Shown here: piece by piece, positions 8,571 to 16,451 of the stretch
Layout of the letters: each line of letters starts with the position of its first letter
Position numbering within the stretch: the stretch's first letter is position 1
Source of the DNA: Propionibacterium australiense
GTDB taxonomy: Bacteria > Actinomycetota > Actinomycetes > Propionibacteriales > Propionibacteriaceae
Assembly: GCF_003666605.1 (NCBI RefSeq)
Contig: NZ_RCIV01000001.1
Coordinates: forward strand, 1-64,000
DNA: 64,000 bases
Reading direction: 5' to 3'
Notes under the pieces: model-generated
What the model saw: the letters and a program-made list of their open reading frames with translations, nothing else
What the model was told of the DNA's origin: nothing
Databases searched by the model: none
Made by a program: the position numbers and the translations under genes

Positions 8571-9749
8571 TCACAGCGTCACCCATGCGCCGTTGCATGT
8601 GGTGGCAGACCGTTCGACACCGTCCAGCACTCGCTGAACGGCCAAGCCATCGGCGAACGATGGAGCAGGGGGCGTGCCCTGAGCAATTGCCTCCACCAGA
8701 TCCACAATCTCATGCGTGAACGAATGCTCCCACCCGATAACGTGACCAGCCGGCCACCAAGCCGCGTAGTAGGGAGTCTGGGGTTCCGTCGCAAGAATGC
8801 GCCTGAACCCCGCCTCCACAGCGGGGACCGTGTTGTCGTAAAAATTGAGGACATTGATGTCTTCAAGATTCCAGAGCAATGCCCCTTGCGACCCACTGAT
8901 CTCGATACTCAACGCATTCTTGCGTCCTGTGGCAAACCGTGTCACCTCGAAGGATGCCAGCACGTCATTATCGAGCCGCCCAAGGAACCATGCGGCGTCA
9001 TCGACGGTGACCTCCCCAAAACCTTCGCCAGCGACCACCCCGCCTAGGCCTACTCCAGATCCTGGAAGAGGACGGCGTTTGATGAATGTTTCCAATGATC
9101 CGCACGTTTGAGTGATGGTGCCGCCAGCCAGGTAATGGGTCAGATCAATCAAGTGTGCTCCCAGATCGCCCAGCGGTCCTGATCCTGCTTTATCTTTTTG
9201 AAGGCGCCAGGCCAGGGGGGCCTCAGGATCCACAATGAAGTCTTGCTGGTAGGCGGCTCGGATCTGCCGAACCTGGCCGATGCGACCTTCTTGAATCATT
9301 TGCTTGGCCAGCGCCACGGCTGGTACTCGGCGGTAGGCGAAACCCACGAGCGAAAACACACCCTGTTCTTGGGCCGCGCTAGCAGCCTCTGCCATGTGAC
9401 GTGCCTCTGCGAGTCCGTTGGCCAGCGGTTTCTCACACAGGACATGCTTGCCCGCCTGAAGAGCTGCAACTGCGATGTCTGGATGCACACCACCCGGGGT
9501 GCACACATCGATGAGATCGATGTCATCCCTGGCAATGAGCTCGCGCCAATCCGTGGTGATTTCTTGCCATCCGAATCTGCGTGCCCCGTCCGCTGCGCGA
9601 TCACTGTTCCTATTGCACAAAACGGACATGTGAACATCGAGAGGCAAATCAAAGAATGCAGGTGCGGTGCGCCATGCATGTGAATGAGCCTTGCCGATAA
9701 AACCATATCCCACAAGAGCCACATTCAGCTGATGCTTCTCTGTCGTCAT
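8571..9749 (-). CDS. Gfo/Idh/MocA-family NAD(P)-dependent dehydrogenase
   Basis: The 392-residue protein starts with a Rossmann nucleotide-binding motif (VALVGYGFIGKAHS, residues 10-23) and carries the family's conserved CEKPLA motif near residue 105, whose lysine is catalytic in relatives. A Gfo/Idh/MocA C-terminal sheet domain follows, with GxxxDLGAHLIDL containing the conserved Asp and His. Such enzymes oxidise or reduce a sugar hydroxyl or keto group, often at C3 of hexoses. Its ATG overlaps the stop of the GMC gene (ATGA), and its AGGAGGAA ribosome site lies inside the end of that gene, so the two are translationally coupled. It probably reduces a 3-keto sugar released by the pathway, or oxidises one. 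Confidence 0.85.
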   Translation of the reverse strand: MTTEKHQLNVALVGYGFIGKAHSHAWRTAPAFFDLPLDVHMSVLCNRNSDRAADGARRFGWQEITTDWRELIARDDIDLIDVCTPGGVHPDIAVAALQAGKHVLCEKPLANGLAEARHMAEAASAAQEQGVFSLVGFAYRRVPAVALAKQMIQEGRIGQVRQIRAAYQQDFIVDPEAPLAWRLQKDKAGSGPLGDLGAHLIDLTHYLAGGTITQTCGSLETFIKRRPLPGSGVGLGGVVAGEGFGEVTVDDAAWFLGRLDNDVLASFEVTRFATGRKNALSIEISGSQGALLWNLEDINVLNFYDNTVPAVEAGFRRILATEPQTPYYAAWWPAGHVIGWEHSFTHEIVDLVEAIAQGTPPAPSFADGLAVQRVLDGVERSATTCNGAWVTL

Positions 9750-11485
9750 GATTCCTCCTTCGCACTTAAATCATTTTTCCAAGAACCCACAACAGATTCA
9801 GTTGGCTTTGATAGTTTGTTCGTTTGGTACTGGTCTGCAATGAATTCACAAGCACGAGCGGTCAACGCCATGATCGTCAAGCTTGGACCGACCGTTCCAT
9901 TGGTCACGAAGGACGCTGCATCCGTGATGAACAAATTTGGCACATCCCAGGACTGATTCACGCCGTTGAGCACTGAGCGTCCAGGATCCGTGCCCATCCT
10001 GGCCCCACCGCACTCGTGAATAGCCGGACCAATCCTTTGCTCCGCCATTTTGATGCCAAGCCTGAACATTTGTCGTTTCAACGGGTTCCAGCCGGGCCAG
10101 ACGTTTCGCGATTCAAGGCCCACGGTTGACGCGATGAAGTTCACACGGCAGCCTGCAGTCTCCATAACTTCTCGCATGAACACCTTCTGGGCTTCAATCA
10201 TCTTTCTCTCATTGGCGCCGAAAGAAATATCGATGAAGGGTACCGGAACACCCCACCTGTCCTTCACTCTGCGACTGACTCGAACTACGTTGTCATAGCG
10301 TGCGAGCATCTCTCCCATGGAGTGTCCACCGATTGCTGACGGCGAACCCGCTGGGACAGGGAAACGTCCTCCGGTGCCTTGAAAGTCAAACCCCCTGAGA
10401 TAGCTTTCAGACTGGCCACCAATATTTTGGTATCTCGGTATTACGATACCGCCAGCAGGCTGGAAGTATGGGTCGTCCTTCGGCTGGTGAGGGTCTGGCT
10501 CCCATTCACCATCGTGACCAGGAGCATCGGCAAAGCACAGCACATCGGTCTGGTCCATGAAATATCTTCCGAGCAGCCCTGAGGAATTGGCAAGACCATC
10601 TGGGTGACGCGATGTTGCGGAGTTGAACAAGATCCTGATTGATTCGATACCAGATGCAGCCAGTACCACGACATCCCCGAATACGCGATGCTTGCGTCGG
10701 GTTTCTCGATCAACAAATTCCACACCGTTTGCCAGTCCGGTGCGCACGTTCACAGTCACTTTCGTGACCTGTGCGTTCGTCCGCTCAGTCAGTCGTCCAG
10801 TTCGTCGTGCGGCAGCCACACCGGGAGGAATCCGGTCAGCAAATGGAGCTTGGACTCGCCACGAAATCACCTTCCGTTCTGGCCAGCGCTCCTCTACCTT
10901 CGCCTTGAGTTCACGTTCAACAGCGGAAAGGAACCCAGGCCCGACATAGCGACCGTCGGCCGGCGCCTCAAGTCCATCTCTGTCACCGTAGACTCCGACA
11001 AACTCCTCGACTGAGTCATAGTAGGGCTCCAGGTCCGAATATGAGAACGGCCAGTCCTCGCCGTATCCGTCCAAACTCGCCGCCTTGAAATCAAGATCAG
11101 ACATTCTCTGCAGGACACGGCCATAGGTCTGCATCCGACCACCAATCATCTTCGATCGGAACCAGATATAGGGATGACCCAGTTTGTAGATATACGGATC
11201 ACTTAAATCATTGACCATGAATTTGCTCACCGACGGGTCAAAGAAAGCGCGCCTGGCCTGATACCACTGCCCTTTCAGGAGCATGTCCTGAGCACGAGGC
11301 AAGATGTCCATTCCGAAATCTTTTGGTTCACCCGGAGGGTCAGGGATGAAGTCTTCTTTCGGAAATTCTTTTCCAGCCTCTAGGAGCAACACCTCCATTC
11401 CTCGTTCCGTTAAAACCTTGACGGCGATACCGCCACTCATACCTGATCCGACAACGATCGCATCGAATCGACGTTCGGTACTCAT
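9746..11485 (-). CDS. GMC-family FAD-dependent sugar oxidase/dehydrogenase
   Basis: The 579-residue protein has an N-terminal FAD-binding motif (VVGSGMSGG, residues 11-19) and a C-terminal GMC domain. The usual catalytic pair is visible as His490 in AIHECGG and Asn529 in SFVTNGTVGPS. Overall it resembles the pyranose-oxidase-like branch that includes glucoside 3-dehydrogenases and the C-glycoside 3-oxidases (CarA type) rather than choline dehydrogenase. There is no signal peptide, so it should act in the cytoplasm. The ATG at 11485 has an AGAGAGG site five bases upstream. In context the likely role is oxidation of a glycoside C3 hydroxyl to a ketone, preparing the glycosidic bond for elimination by a TIM-barrel lyase. 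Substrate and electron acceptor are unknown. Confidence 0.82.
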   Translation of the reverse strand: MSTERRFDAIVVGSGMSGGIAVKVLTERGMEVLLLEAGKEFPKEDFIPDPPGEPKDFGMDILPRAQDMLLKGQWYQARRAFFDPSVSKFMVNDLSDPYIYKLGHPYIWFRSKMIGGRMQTYGRVLQRMSDLDFKAASLDGYGEDWPFSYSDLEPYYDSVEEFVGVYGDRDGLEAPADGRYVGPGFLSAVERELKAKVEERWPERKVISWRVQAPFADRIPPGVAAARRTGRLTERTNAQVTKVTVNVRTGLANGVEFVDRETRRKHRVFGDVVVLAASGIESIRILFNSATSRHPDGLANSSGLLGRYFMDQTDVLCFADAPGHDGEWEPDPHQPKDDPYFQPAGGIVIPRYQNIGGQSESYLRGFDFQGTGGRFPVPAGSPSAIGGHSMGEMLARYDNVVRVSRRVKDRWGVPVPFIDISFGANERKMIEAQKVFMREVMETAGCRVNFIASTVGLESRNVWPGWNPLKRQMFRLGIKMAEQRIGPAIHECGGARMGTDPGRSVLNGVNQSWDVPNLFITDAASFVTNGTVGPSLTIMALTARACEFIADQYQTNKLSKPTESVVGSWKNDLSAKEES

Positions 11486-11592
11486 AAAAGCCTCTCTTCT
11501 TCATGTTGCAGCTCATTCAAGTTCATTGGGAGTCGAACCCGGGCACCACCCTTTGTCGGCTCCGCATCTGTCGATTCCGCCAGTGACCTCAT

Positions 11593-11672
11593 TGAGGCTT
11601 ATTCATAGCCCCAATGAATCAGGCTATGACCAGTGATTTCAGCGCCTTCTGAGCCTCTGTGAATAAGCCTCA
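11593..11672 (+). repeat. 80-bp palindromic repeat, copy 3
   Basis: It begins TGAGGCTTATTCATAG and ends CTGTGAATAAGCCTCA, with AATGAATCAGGCTATGACCA inside. It has the same orientation as copy 1 and the reverse of copy 2. It sits in the 359-base gap between the GMC start and the stop of the next TIM-barrel gene. The rest of that gap holds no gene I can see. Confidence 0.8.
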
Positions 11673-11844
11673 TCGCATACGTTGCATGCTTTTCGTATTC
11701 GTCAATCCGACCAGCAGAACATGAAACTTCGATCTCCCGAAATGGCATTCAGCACTGCCAGGCATATTTCATCGGCTACGGAATGGATCCCCACGGACAA
11801 GCCGCCAGCAGCAACCACCACTCGGCATCGGGCCAGAGATCCCA

Positions 11845-12813
11845 TCACAGGGCAATACCGAGCCTCCGCTGGAGATACCAGCTGTTCAGCAGTGTGAGTT
11901 CAGCCGGAAGCCGGCCATGATCGCTCTCGACGACTACCCAGCCCTCGAAGTTGTGTTTGCGGAGTGTAGCGACAAAACCAGGCACATCAACGAGACCGCC
12001 CTCCGTCCCCAGTTCATAGAACCATCGCTCGATGCGCCTCCCGGCGCCGCCTCGGAGCATTGCAATCTCGGCATTGGGGATCAGATACTCGCTTCCGCTG
12101 TCCCGGTATCGGGTATCCTTGAGATGGATGTGTGAGACCCGCCGATTGTTTTCTTCATAGAAGAGAACGGGATCGATCCCGCCGATCGTCATCTCAGCCG
12201 TGTCAATTGTTAGGCCGACAAGATCAGGATCAGTCGCGTCCAAGAACAATCTCAACTGGTCAACGGTATGCAGACCGGAGAGGCAATCGTAGTGAATGGC
12301 GAGCTTGACGTCTCTTCTCTGTGCCTCGGTTCCCACAAGGTTCCACAGCGACGCGATGCATTTGATTGCATCGTCGCCCAGTGGACCTGACCGCCAAGCC
12401 GAACCAACCGGACGAGCAGCAAGCGTGTCTCCTCCGATCGAGGAGAGAAAATCAAGGTAAACTTTCGCGGCCTCGACAATGTCGCTGTGCCGGCCCGAGT
12501 CCAAGGCGTCATGGAATGCATATCCTTCTTCCTCTGCCGGAGCCGTCATGTCCCAGTAAATACTGGATACTCCACTGATTCCAGCACGCGCCAGAAAATC
12601 TTTGAACCCTTGGTGTGAACCATGGTTGAGAAGGATTATCTCAGGACGGCCAATGTTTCCCCATCGTCCTGTCGCTGACGCGAGCTCAACGTGATCGAAT
12701 CCGGCAGCGGAAATCGTTTTAAGCCCTCGGATCTGGTCTTCATGTCGCACGAAGACATCCATCCGCACGTCCCACTGATTGAGCGCATATGACCATTTCA
12801 GGGTATCTTTCAT
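11845..12813 (-). CDS. TIM-barrel isomerase/lyase-like protein (paralogue A)
   Basis: This 322-residue sugar phosphate isomerase/epimerase-like protein begins MKDTLKWSYALNQWD. Metal-site motifs are visible as IDTAEMT, HIHLKDTRY and VVVESDH, but the first acidic ligand position reads AIHYDCLS, with Asp where relatives often have Glu. It is clearly related to the gene immediately upstream: both share KWSY near the start, IDTA, a H-x-KDT motif, RWFxExGTExGLVD and a final VExD. The ATG overlaps the upstream stop by four bases and has GAGGTGG just before it. The pair probably arose by tandem duplication and may form a heteromeric enzyme or carry out successive steps on a keto-sugar. Confidence 0.78.
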   Translation of the reverse strand: MKDTLKWSYALNQWDVRMDVFVRHEDQIRGLKTISAAGFDHVELASATGRWGNIGRPEIILLNHGSHQGFKDFLARAGISGVSSIYWDMTAPAEEEGYAFHDALDSGRHSDIVEAAKVYLDFLSSIGGDTLAARPVGSAWRSGPLGDDAIKCIASLWNLVGTEAQRRDVKLAIHYDCLSGLHTVDQLRLFLDATDPDLVGLTIDTAEMTIGGIDPVLFYEENNRRVSHIHLKDTRYRDSGSEYLIPNAEIAMLRGGAGRRIERWFYELGTEGGLVDVPGFVATLRKHNFEGWVVVESDHGRLPAELTLLNSWYLQRRLGIAL

Positions 12814-13787
12814 CGTTCCACCTCGTCTTCGTCTTCACGAGCGTCCTGTTCCACCTGTGTCAGCACGTTTTCGATGTACCATTTAGCGACAGCGGTCGCC
12901 TCCGCATAATTGCCACCACCGATGTCGGCTTTATCATGCTCAACGGTCAACCAGCCATCCCATCCGCTCTTGACAATTTCTCGCATCAGTCGGGGAAAAT
13001 CGACCAGCCCTTCCTCCGTACCCATCTCCCAGAACCAGCGTCGAACACCGTCCGCCATCACTTCTGCATCCGGTGGCGTCCGATAGACATCGCTGGTGTC
13101 AATGTCGTGGGTGTCCTTGAAGTGGAATCCGCTCACTCGATCGCGGTATCGCAAGAACAAGTCGGTTGGATCGACACCAGAGATCGTCTGCTGAGCCGTG
13201 TCGATGAACAAACTGACATAACGAGGGTCCGTATGAGTCATGAATGTTTCGAGCTGTTCCACGGTACGAACCGCTCCCCAGAATTCGAAATGACAGGTCG
13301 TCTTCATCCCATGAGCCGAGGTCATCTCGCCAACACGTGACCAGCAGTCCGCGATTGTCTTGATCTTGTCCTCGGTCACTGGTTCCACCTGGAAGCAGGT
13401 GCTCGAGGGCTCAACAATGAAAGACTCCACGCTCAAGCCTTCAACGTCTCCAACTGTGCGTTTGCAGTCCTCCAGAATTCGATCATGAGTCTCCCTGACA
13501 TGAGGCGCAGTGAACTTCGTCGAATATGGATAGGCGTAGAACACGCCACTAATCTTGTCGAAACCATTATCCTGAAGATAATCTTGGAACGCCTTGACCG
13601 AGCCATACATTCCAGCCAATTGCGGCAAGACATAGAAGAACGTGTCAAACCCGCGAAACCCAAGTGCTGAGAGCTGCTGAACGTACTGATCCATGTAATA
13701 CCTATTGAATGTCGGCGCCAAAGGCCCTTGCGGAGTCTGCGTCACCCAATGATCCATGTAGGACCACTTGAACTTGCTTCTGTTCAT
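12810..13787 (-). CDS. TIM-barrel isomerase/lyase-like protein (paralogue B)
   Basis: This 325-residue partner of the following gene has the same fold. Candidate metal ligands are Glu in CHFEFWG, Asp in FIDTAQQT, His in GFHFKDTHD and Glu in LTVEHDK, so unlike paralogue A it keeps the standard Glu-Asp-His-Glu set. The C-terminus is an acidic tail (EDEDEVER). The ATG at 13787 has only a weak A-rich ribosome site. It is not close enough to a characterised enzyme for me to name a reaction. Its place next to a GMC oxidase and a Gfo/Idh dehydrogenase suggests isomerisation, epimerisation or elimination on an oxidised sugar. Confidence 0.78.
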   Translation of the reverse strand: MNRSKFKWSYMDHWVTQTPQGPLAPTFNRYYMDQYVQQLSALGFRGFDTFFYVLPQLAGMYGSVKAFQDYLQDNGFDKISGVFYAYPYSTKFTAPHVRETHDRILEDCKRTVGDVEGLSVESFIVEPSSTCFQVEPVTEDKIKTIADCWSRVGEMTSAHGMKTTCHFEFWGAVRTVEQLETFMTHTDPRYVSLFIDTAQQTISGVDPTDLFLRYRDRVSGFHFKDTHDIDTSDVYRTPPDAEVMADGVRRWFWEMGTEEGLVDFPRLMREIVKSGWDGWLTVEHDKADIGGGNYAEATAVAKWYIENVLTQVEQDAREDEDEVER

Positions 13788-13809
13788 TGTTTTTCTTTTC
13801 TTTCCAACC

Positions 13810-13835
13810 TCAACCGATCAGAACCAACCGGTTGA
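13810..13835. promoter_or_regulatory. Inverted repeat upstream of the TIM-barrel pair
   Basis: TCAACCG (13810-13816) and CGGTTGA (13829-13835) form an inverted repeat with a 12-base spacer, and an overlapping CGATCA/TGATCG pair extends it. It lies 23 bases upstream of the paralogue B start in a 215-base gap, a place fitting a repressor operator. No matching site was noticed elsewhere in the island. Confidence 0.3.
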
Positions 13836-14002
13836 TCGACAATTCGTTATTCCAAGACAGTCATGCGCAGGCGGCACTAACGTACCGATATGCACATTGT
13901 CACTTGATTTCTCATGCTCGAGATTTTCCGCACCCGGGATATCCGGGGGCGCCGAACGAAACGAACCACGTCATCCGGACTTGGCCGCAGATGGTAGTCG
14001 CG

Positions 14003-14797
14003 TCAGAACCGTTCTGAGAGCTCACTGATGAAACGCGTGGACGCCACTGATTCGATCGTAGGAAAATATTCCAGGCCGATCGGACCCTGGTAACCCACTG
14101 CAACCATCTCGCTCAATCGAGTTGCCCAATCAATCGCTCCTGATCCCGGTTCGCCCCGCCCTGGAAAATCTGCTATCTGCACGTACTTGATTGTTTCTGC
14201 AGCGGCGCTGATCTCACGCGCAGGATCCTCCCCCTGAGCCGTGGAATGGTACAGGTCATAGAGGATCCCGAAACGATCAGAATCGACTTGTCGTGCAACA
14301 TGCACTGCATCTTCAGTAAAATCCAACAGGGATCCCGGGTGATCAACTCGCGTGTTGACAGGCTCAACAACCAGTGTCACGCCAGATCCTTCTGTACGCT
14401 CCACTGCTCGACTGAACACATCGATAAGTTCATCGAGCTGATGTTGACGACTCGATCCTGCGAATCCAGCTCCACAGCCCAAAACAATCCGCGGCACGCC
14501 CAGTCGATGAGCGATCTCCACTCCCGCGTCGAGTCCAACGAAAAACGCGCCCAGGTCTTTCGGCGGCGTCGTATAATTGGTACGAGGCTCAGCCAGTTGG
14601 GCAACTATTCGCACGCCGGTTTCATCCAACGCCGCCTTGAGTGCGTCGATGTCCTTTGGTCGCGCTGGAAAATCTTTCCCAGTCGGCCCCCACATTTCAA
14701 CTGCAGTGAAACCGGCTTGGTGTGCAGCGCGAATTCGATCCGCATAGCTCTCTCCTGCTTCTGTGAACAGAAGTTCAATGTTCGGTGCAAGTTCCAT
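14003..14797 (-). CDS. Hydroxypyruvate isomerase-like TIM-barrel protein
   Basis: The 264-residue protein has the layout of the Hyi family: NIELLFTEAG at the N-terminus, a Glu in VVEPVN, LYDLYH, then QIADFPGRGEPGSG and a final GLEYFP. These supply the usual Glu-Asp-His-Glu metal site. Family members interconvert hydroxypyruvate and tartronate semialdehyde, or 2-keto and aldehyde forms of four- to six-carbon sugars (for example OtnI). Here, among sugar genes, isomerisation of a keto-sugar intermediate is more likely than glyoxylate metabolism. The ATG follows AAGGTGG. The 230-base AT-rich region upstream (14798-15027) probably holds a promoter, since the gap separates it from xylB. Confidence 0.8.
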   Translation of the reverse strand: MELAPNIELLFTEAGESYADRIRAAHQAGFTAVEMWGPTGKDFPARPKDIDALKAALDETGVRIVAQLAEPRTNYTTPPKDLGAFFVGLDAGVEIAHRLGVPRIVLGCGAGFAGSSRQHQLDELIDVFSRAVERTEGSGVTLVVEPVNTRVDHPGSLLDFTEDAVHVARQVDSDRFGILYDLYHSTAQGEDPAREISAAAETIKYVQIADFPGRGEPGSGAIDWATRLSEMVAVGYQGPIGLEYFPTIESVASTRFISELSERF

Positions 14798-15027
14798 GAT
14801 TGATCATCCACCTTGAGGGGATCTGGGTGAAGGTCACCCGAGCAGAGGTCATCGACCCCGTCCACATCATGTCCCCGTTGAACGATGTGAACTAAATATT
14901 TTCAAAAGTACTTGCTACACCATCGCATCTGCTGATATTTTGTTCACTTAATGCCCATCAAGATCTCTCGCGAAATAATTCGAAATAATTTACCGATTCA
15001 GCGAGCCATTTTGAGTCGGCAATAATG

Positions 15028-16449
15028 CTAGCGAGGCCAATCCGGCACCTCCGCTACTTGCCTGCCGACATATGCTGCCTGTTTGGCTGCCCCCAATGCC
15101 ACATATTCTCCTGGGGTCGGCACTTCTACTGGCACTCCTAGTGCCTCACCAGCGAGTTGCCGTACTGCTGCTGATTTCGCTCCTCCCCCAACCAGGAGAA
15201 CCCGCTCGATAGGAACACCCACAGTTCGCACTGCCTCCAAGGCTCCAGTCATCAACGCAAGCAGTCCCTCGACAGCCGCCCTCGCGATATGCGCACGATC
15301 GGTATTGGCAAGGGTCATTCCAGTCAATGAAGCCGTGGCGTTGGGTAGATTTGGAGTGCGTTCGCCCTCGAAATAAGGGGTGAGGACGAGACCGCCTGCC
15401 GATGGCACAGATAAGGCCAGATCATCGAATTCATTGTAATCAGCATTGATCGCAGCCGCTATCGCATCAATGATCCGTGCGGCATTGAGTGTACAAGCCA
15501 ATGGCAGCCATCGGCCGCTCGCATCCGAGAATCCCGCAACGAGACCTGACGGATCGACCACTGAGCGCTCTGAGACGACAGCCACCACTCCTGATGTGCC
15601 CAATGACAACATGGCCTCTCCGGGTTTCAATCCCAATCCCAAGGCCGCGCCGGCGTTGTCGCCGCACCCAGGCGCGAGCACTATGTGTTCCCAGCCACGA
15701 CGCGGGTCTCCATGCCCAGCGATGTCCTTGGGACCCAGGATCCTGGGCAGGCGGATGGCAGCAGCGGCAGCTTCGTCGATCTTGAGGGCCGAGGCGAGGA
15801 TGTCTCCCCTGTACTCGCCGGCACCTGGCCCGCCCGAACCAGTTCCCTCTCGAGCCATGTACCCGGTTCCGGATGCGTCGGAACGATCTGTGACCAGTTC
15901 TTCCAGACACCCGGTGCCGGCAATACGCCACGTCAACCAGTCATGGGGTAGACACACCGCGGCAATCCGCTTCGCGTTCTCTGGCTCGTTGTCCGCCAGC
16001 CAGCGTAATTTCGTAACGGTCAACGAAGCCACCGGAACGGATCCTGTAGCAGCTGCCCACCAAGTCATCCCTGCCTGCGGATCCCCATTTCCCGCTTCCT
16101 CGATGAGAGTTGTTGCCGCTTCCGCTGAGCGGGTGTCATTCCAAAGAATTGCGGGACGGATGACTTGTCCTTCGGCATCCAAGCAGATCATGCCATGCTG
16201 TTGACCGCCTACAGACATTGCTGCCACATCGTCCAGCCCGCCGGCTTGCTCCACGGCTTGAAGGAAAGCTTCCCACCAAGCGTCAGGGCTGACCTCTGTC
16301 CCCTCCGGATGTGGTGCGTGCCCCTCACGCACGACAACTCCACTCGAGGGATCGACGATGAGAATTTTGCACGACTGCGTCGACGAGTCGATACCCGCCA
16401 CGTAAGGGCGTCGTGACGCACCGTCTGCGGACTGCTTCATCATGGCCAT
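15028..16449 (-). CDS. xylB: Xylulokinase
   Basis: The 473-residue FGGY-family kinase phosphorylates D-xylulose to xylulose 5-phosphate. It shows the N-terminal phosphate-binding GIDSSTQSCK (residues 19-28), the xylulokinase-type GGQQHGM and ILWNDTR motifs, a GCGDN segment with the likely catalytic aspartate, and a C-terminal LLVGGGAKS. It starts two bases after the xylA stop, so the two form one operon expressed from the xylA promoter. ATGs three and four codons in are alternatives. The gene is less GC-rich than the core genes but more so than the genes downstream of it. Confidence 0.92.
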   Translation of the reverse strand: MAMMKQSADGASRRPYVAGIDSSTQSCKILIVDPSSGVVVREGHAPHPEGTEVSPDAWWEAFLQAVEQAGGLDDVAAMSVGGQQHGMICLDAEGQVIRPAILWNDTRSAEAATTLIEEAGNGDPQAGMTWWAAATGSVPVASLTVTKLRWLADNEPENAKRIAAVCLPHDWLTWRIAGTGCLEELVTDRSDASGTGYMAREGTGSGGPGAGEYRGDILASALKIDEAAAAAIRLPRILGPKDIAGHGDPRRGWEHIVLAPGCGDNAGAALGLGLKPGEAMLSLGTSGVVAVVSERSVVDPSGLVAGFSDASGRWLPLACTLNAARIIDAIAAAINADYNEFDDLALSVPSAGGLVLTPYFEGERTPNLPNATASLTGMTLANTDRAHIARAAVEGLLALMTGALEAVRTVGVPIERVLLVGGGAKSAAVRQLAGEALGVPVEVPTPGEYVALGAAKQAAYVGRQVAEVPDWPR

Positions 16450-16451
16450 GA

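Noticed and set aside
11527-11548. tRNA T-arm-like sequence (minus strand GGGTTCGACTCCC), possible attachment site
   Set aside because: Only three of five T-stem pairs form, and no acceptor or anticodon arm is present, so it is not a tRNA, and no second copy marks an island end.
14887-14947. GTGAAC/GTTCAC inverted repeat in the AT-rich gap between xylB and the Hyi-like gene
   Set aside because: Six-base arms nearly 50 bases apart are expected by chance in AT-rich DNA; nothing else supports an operator.
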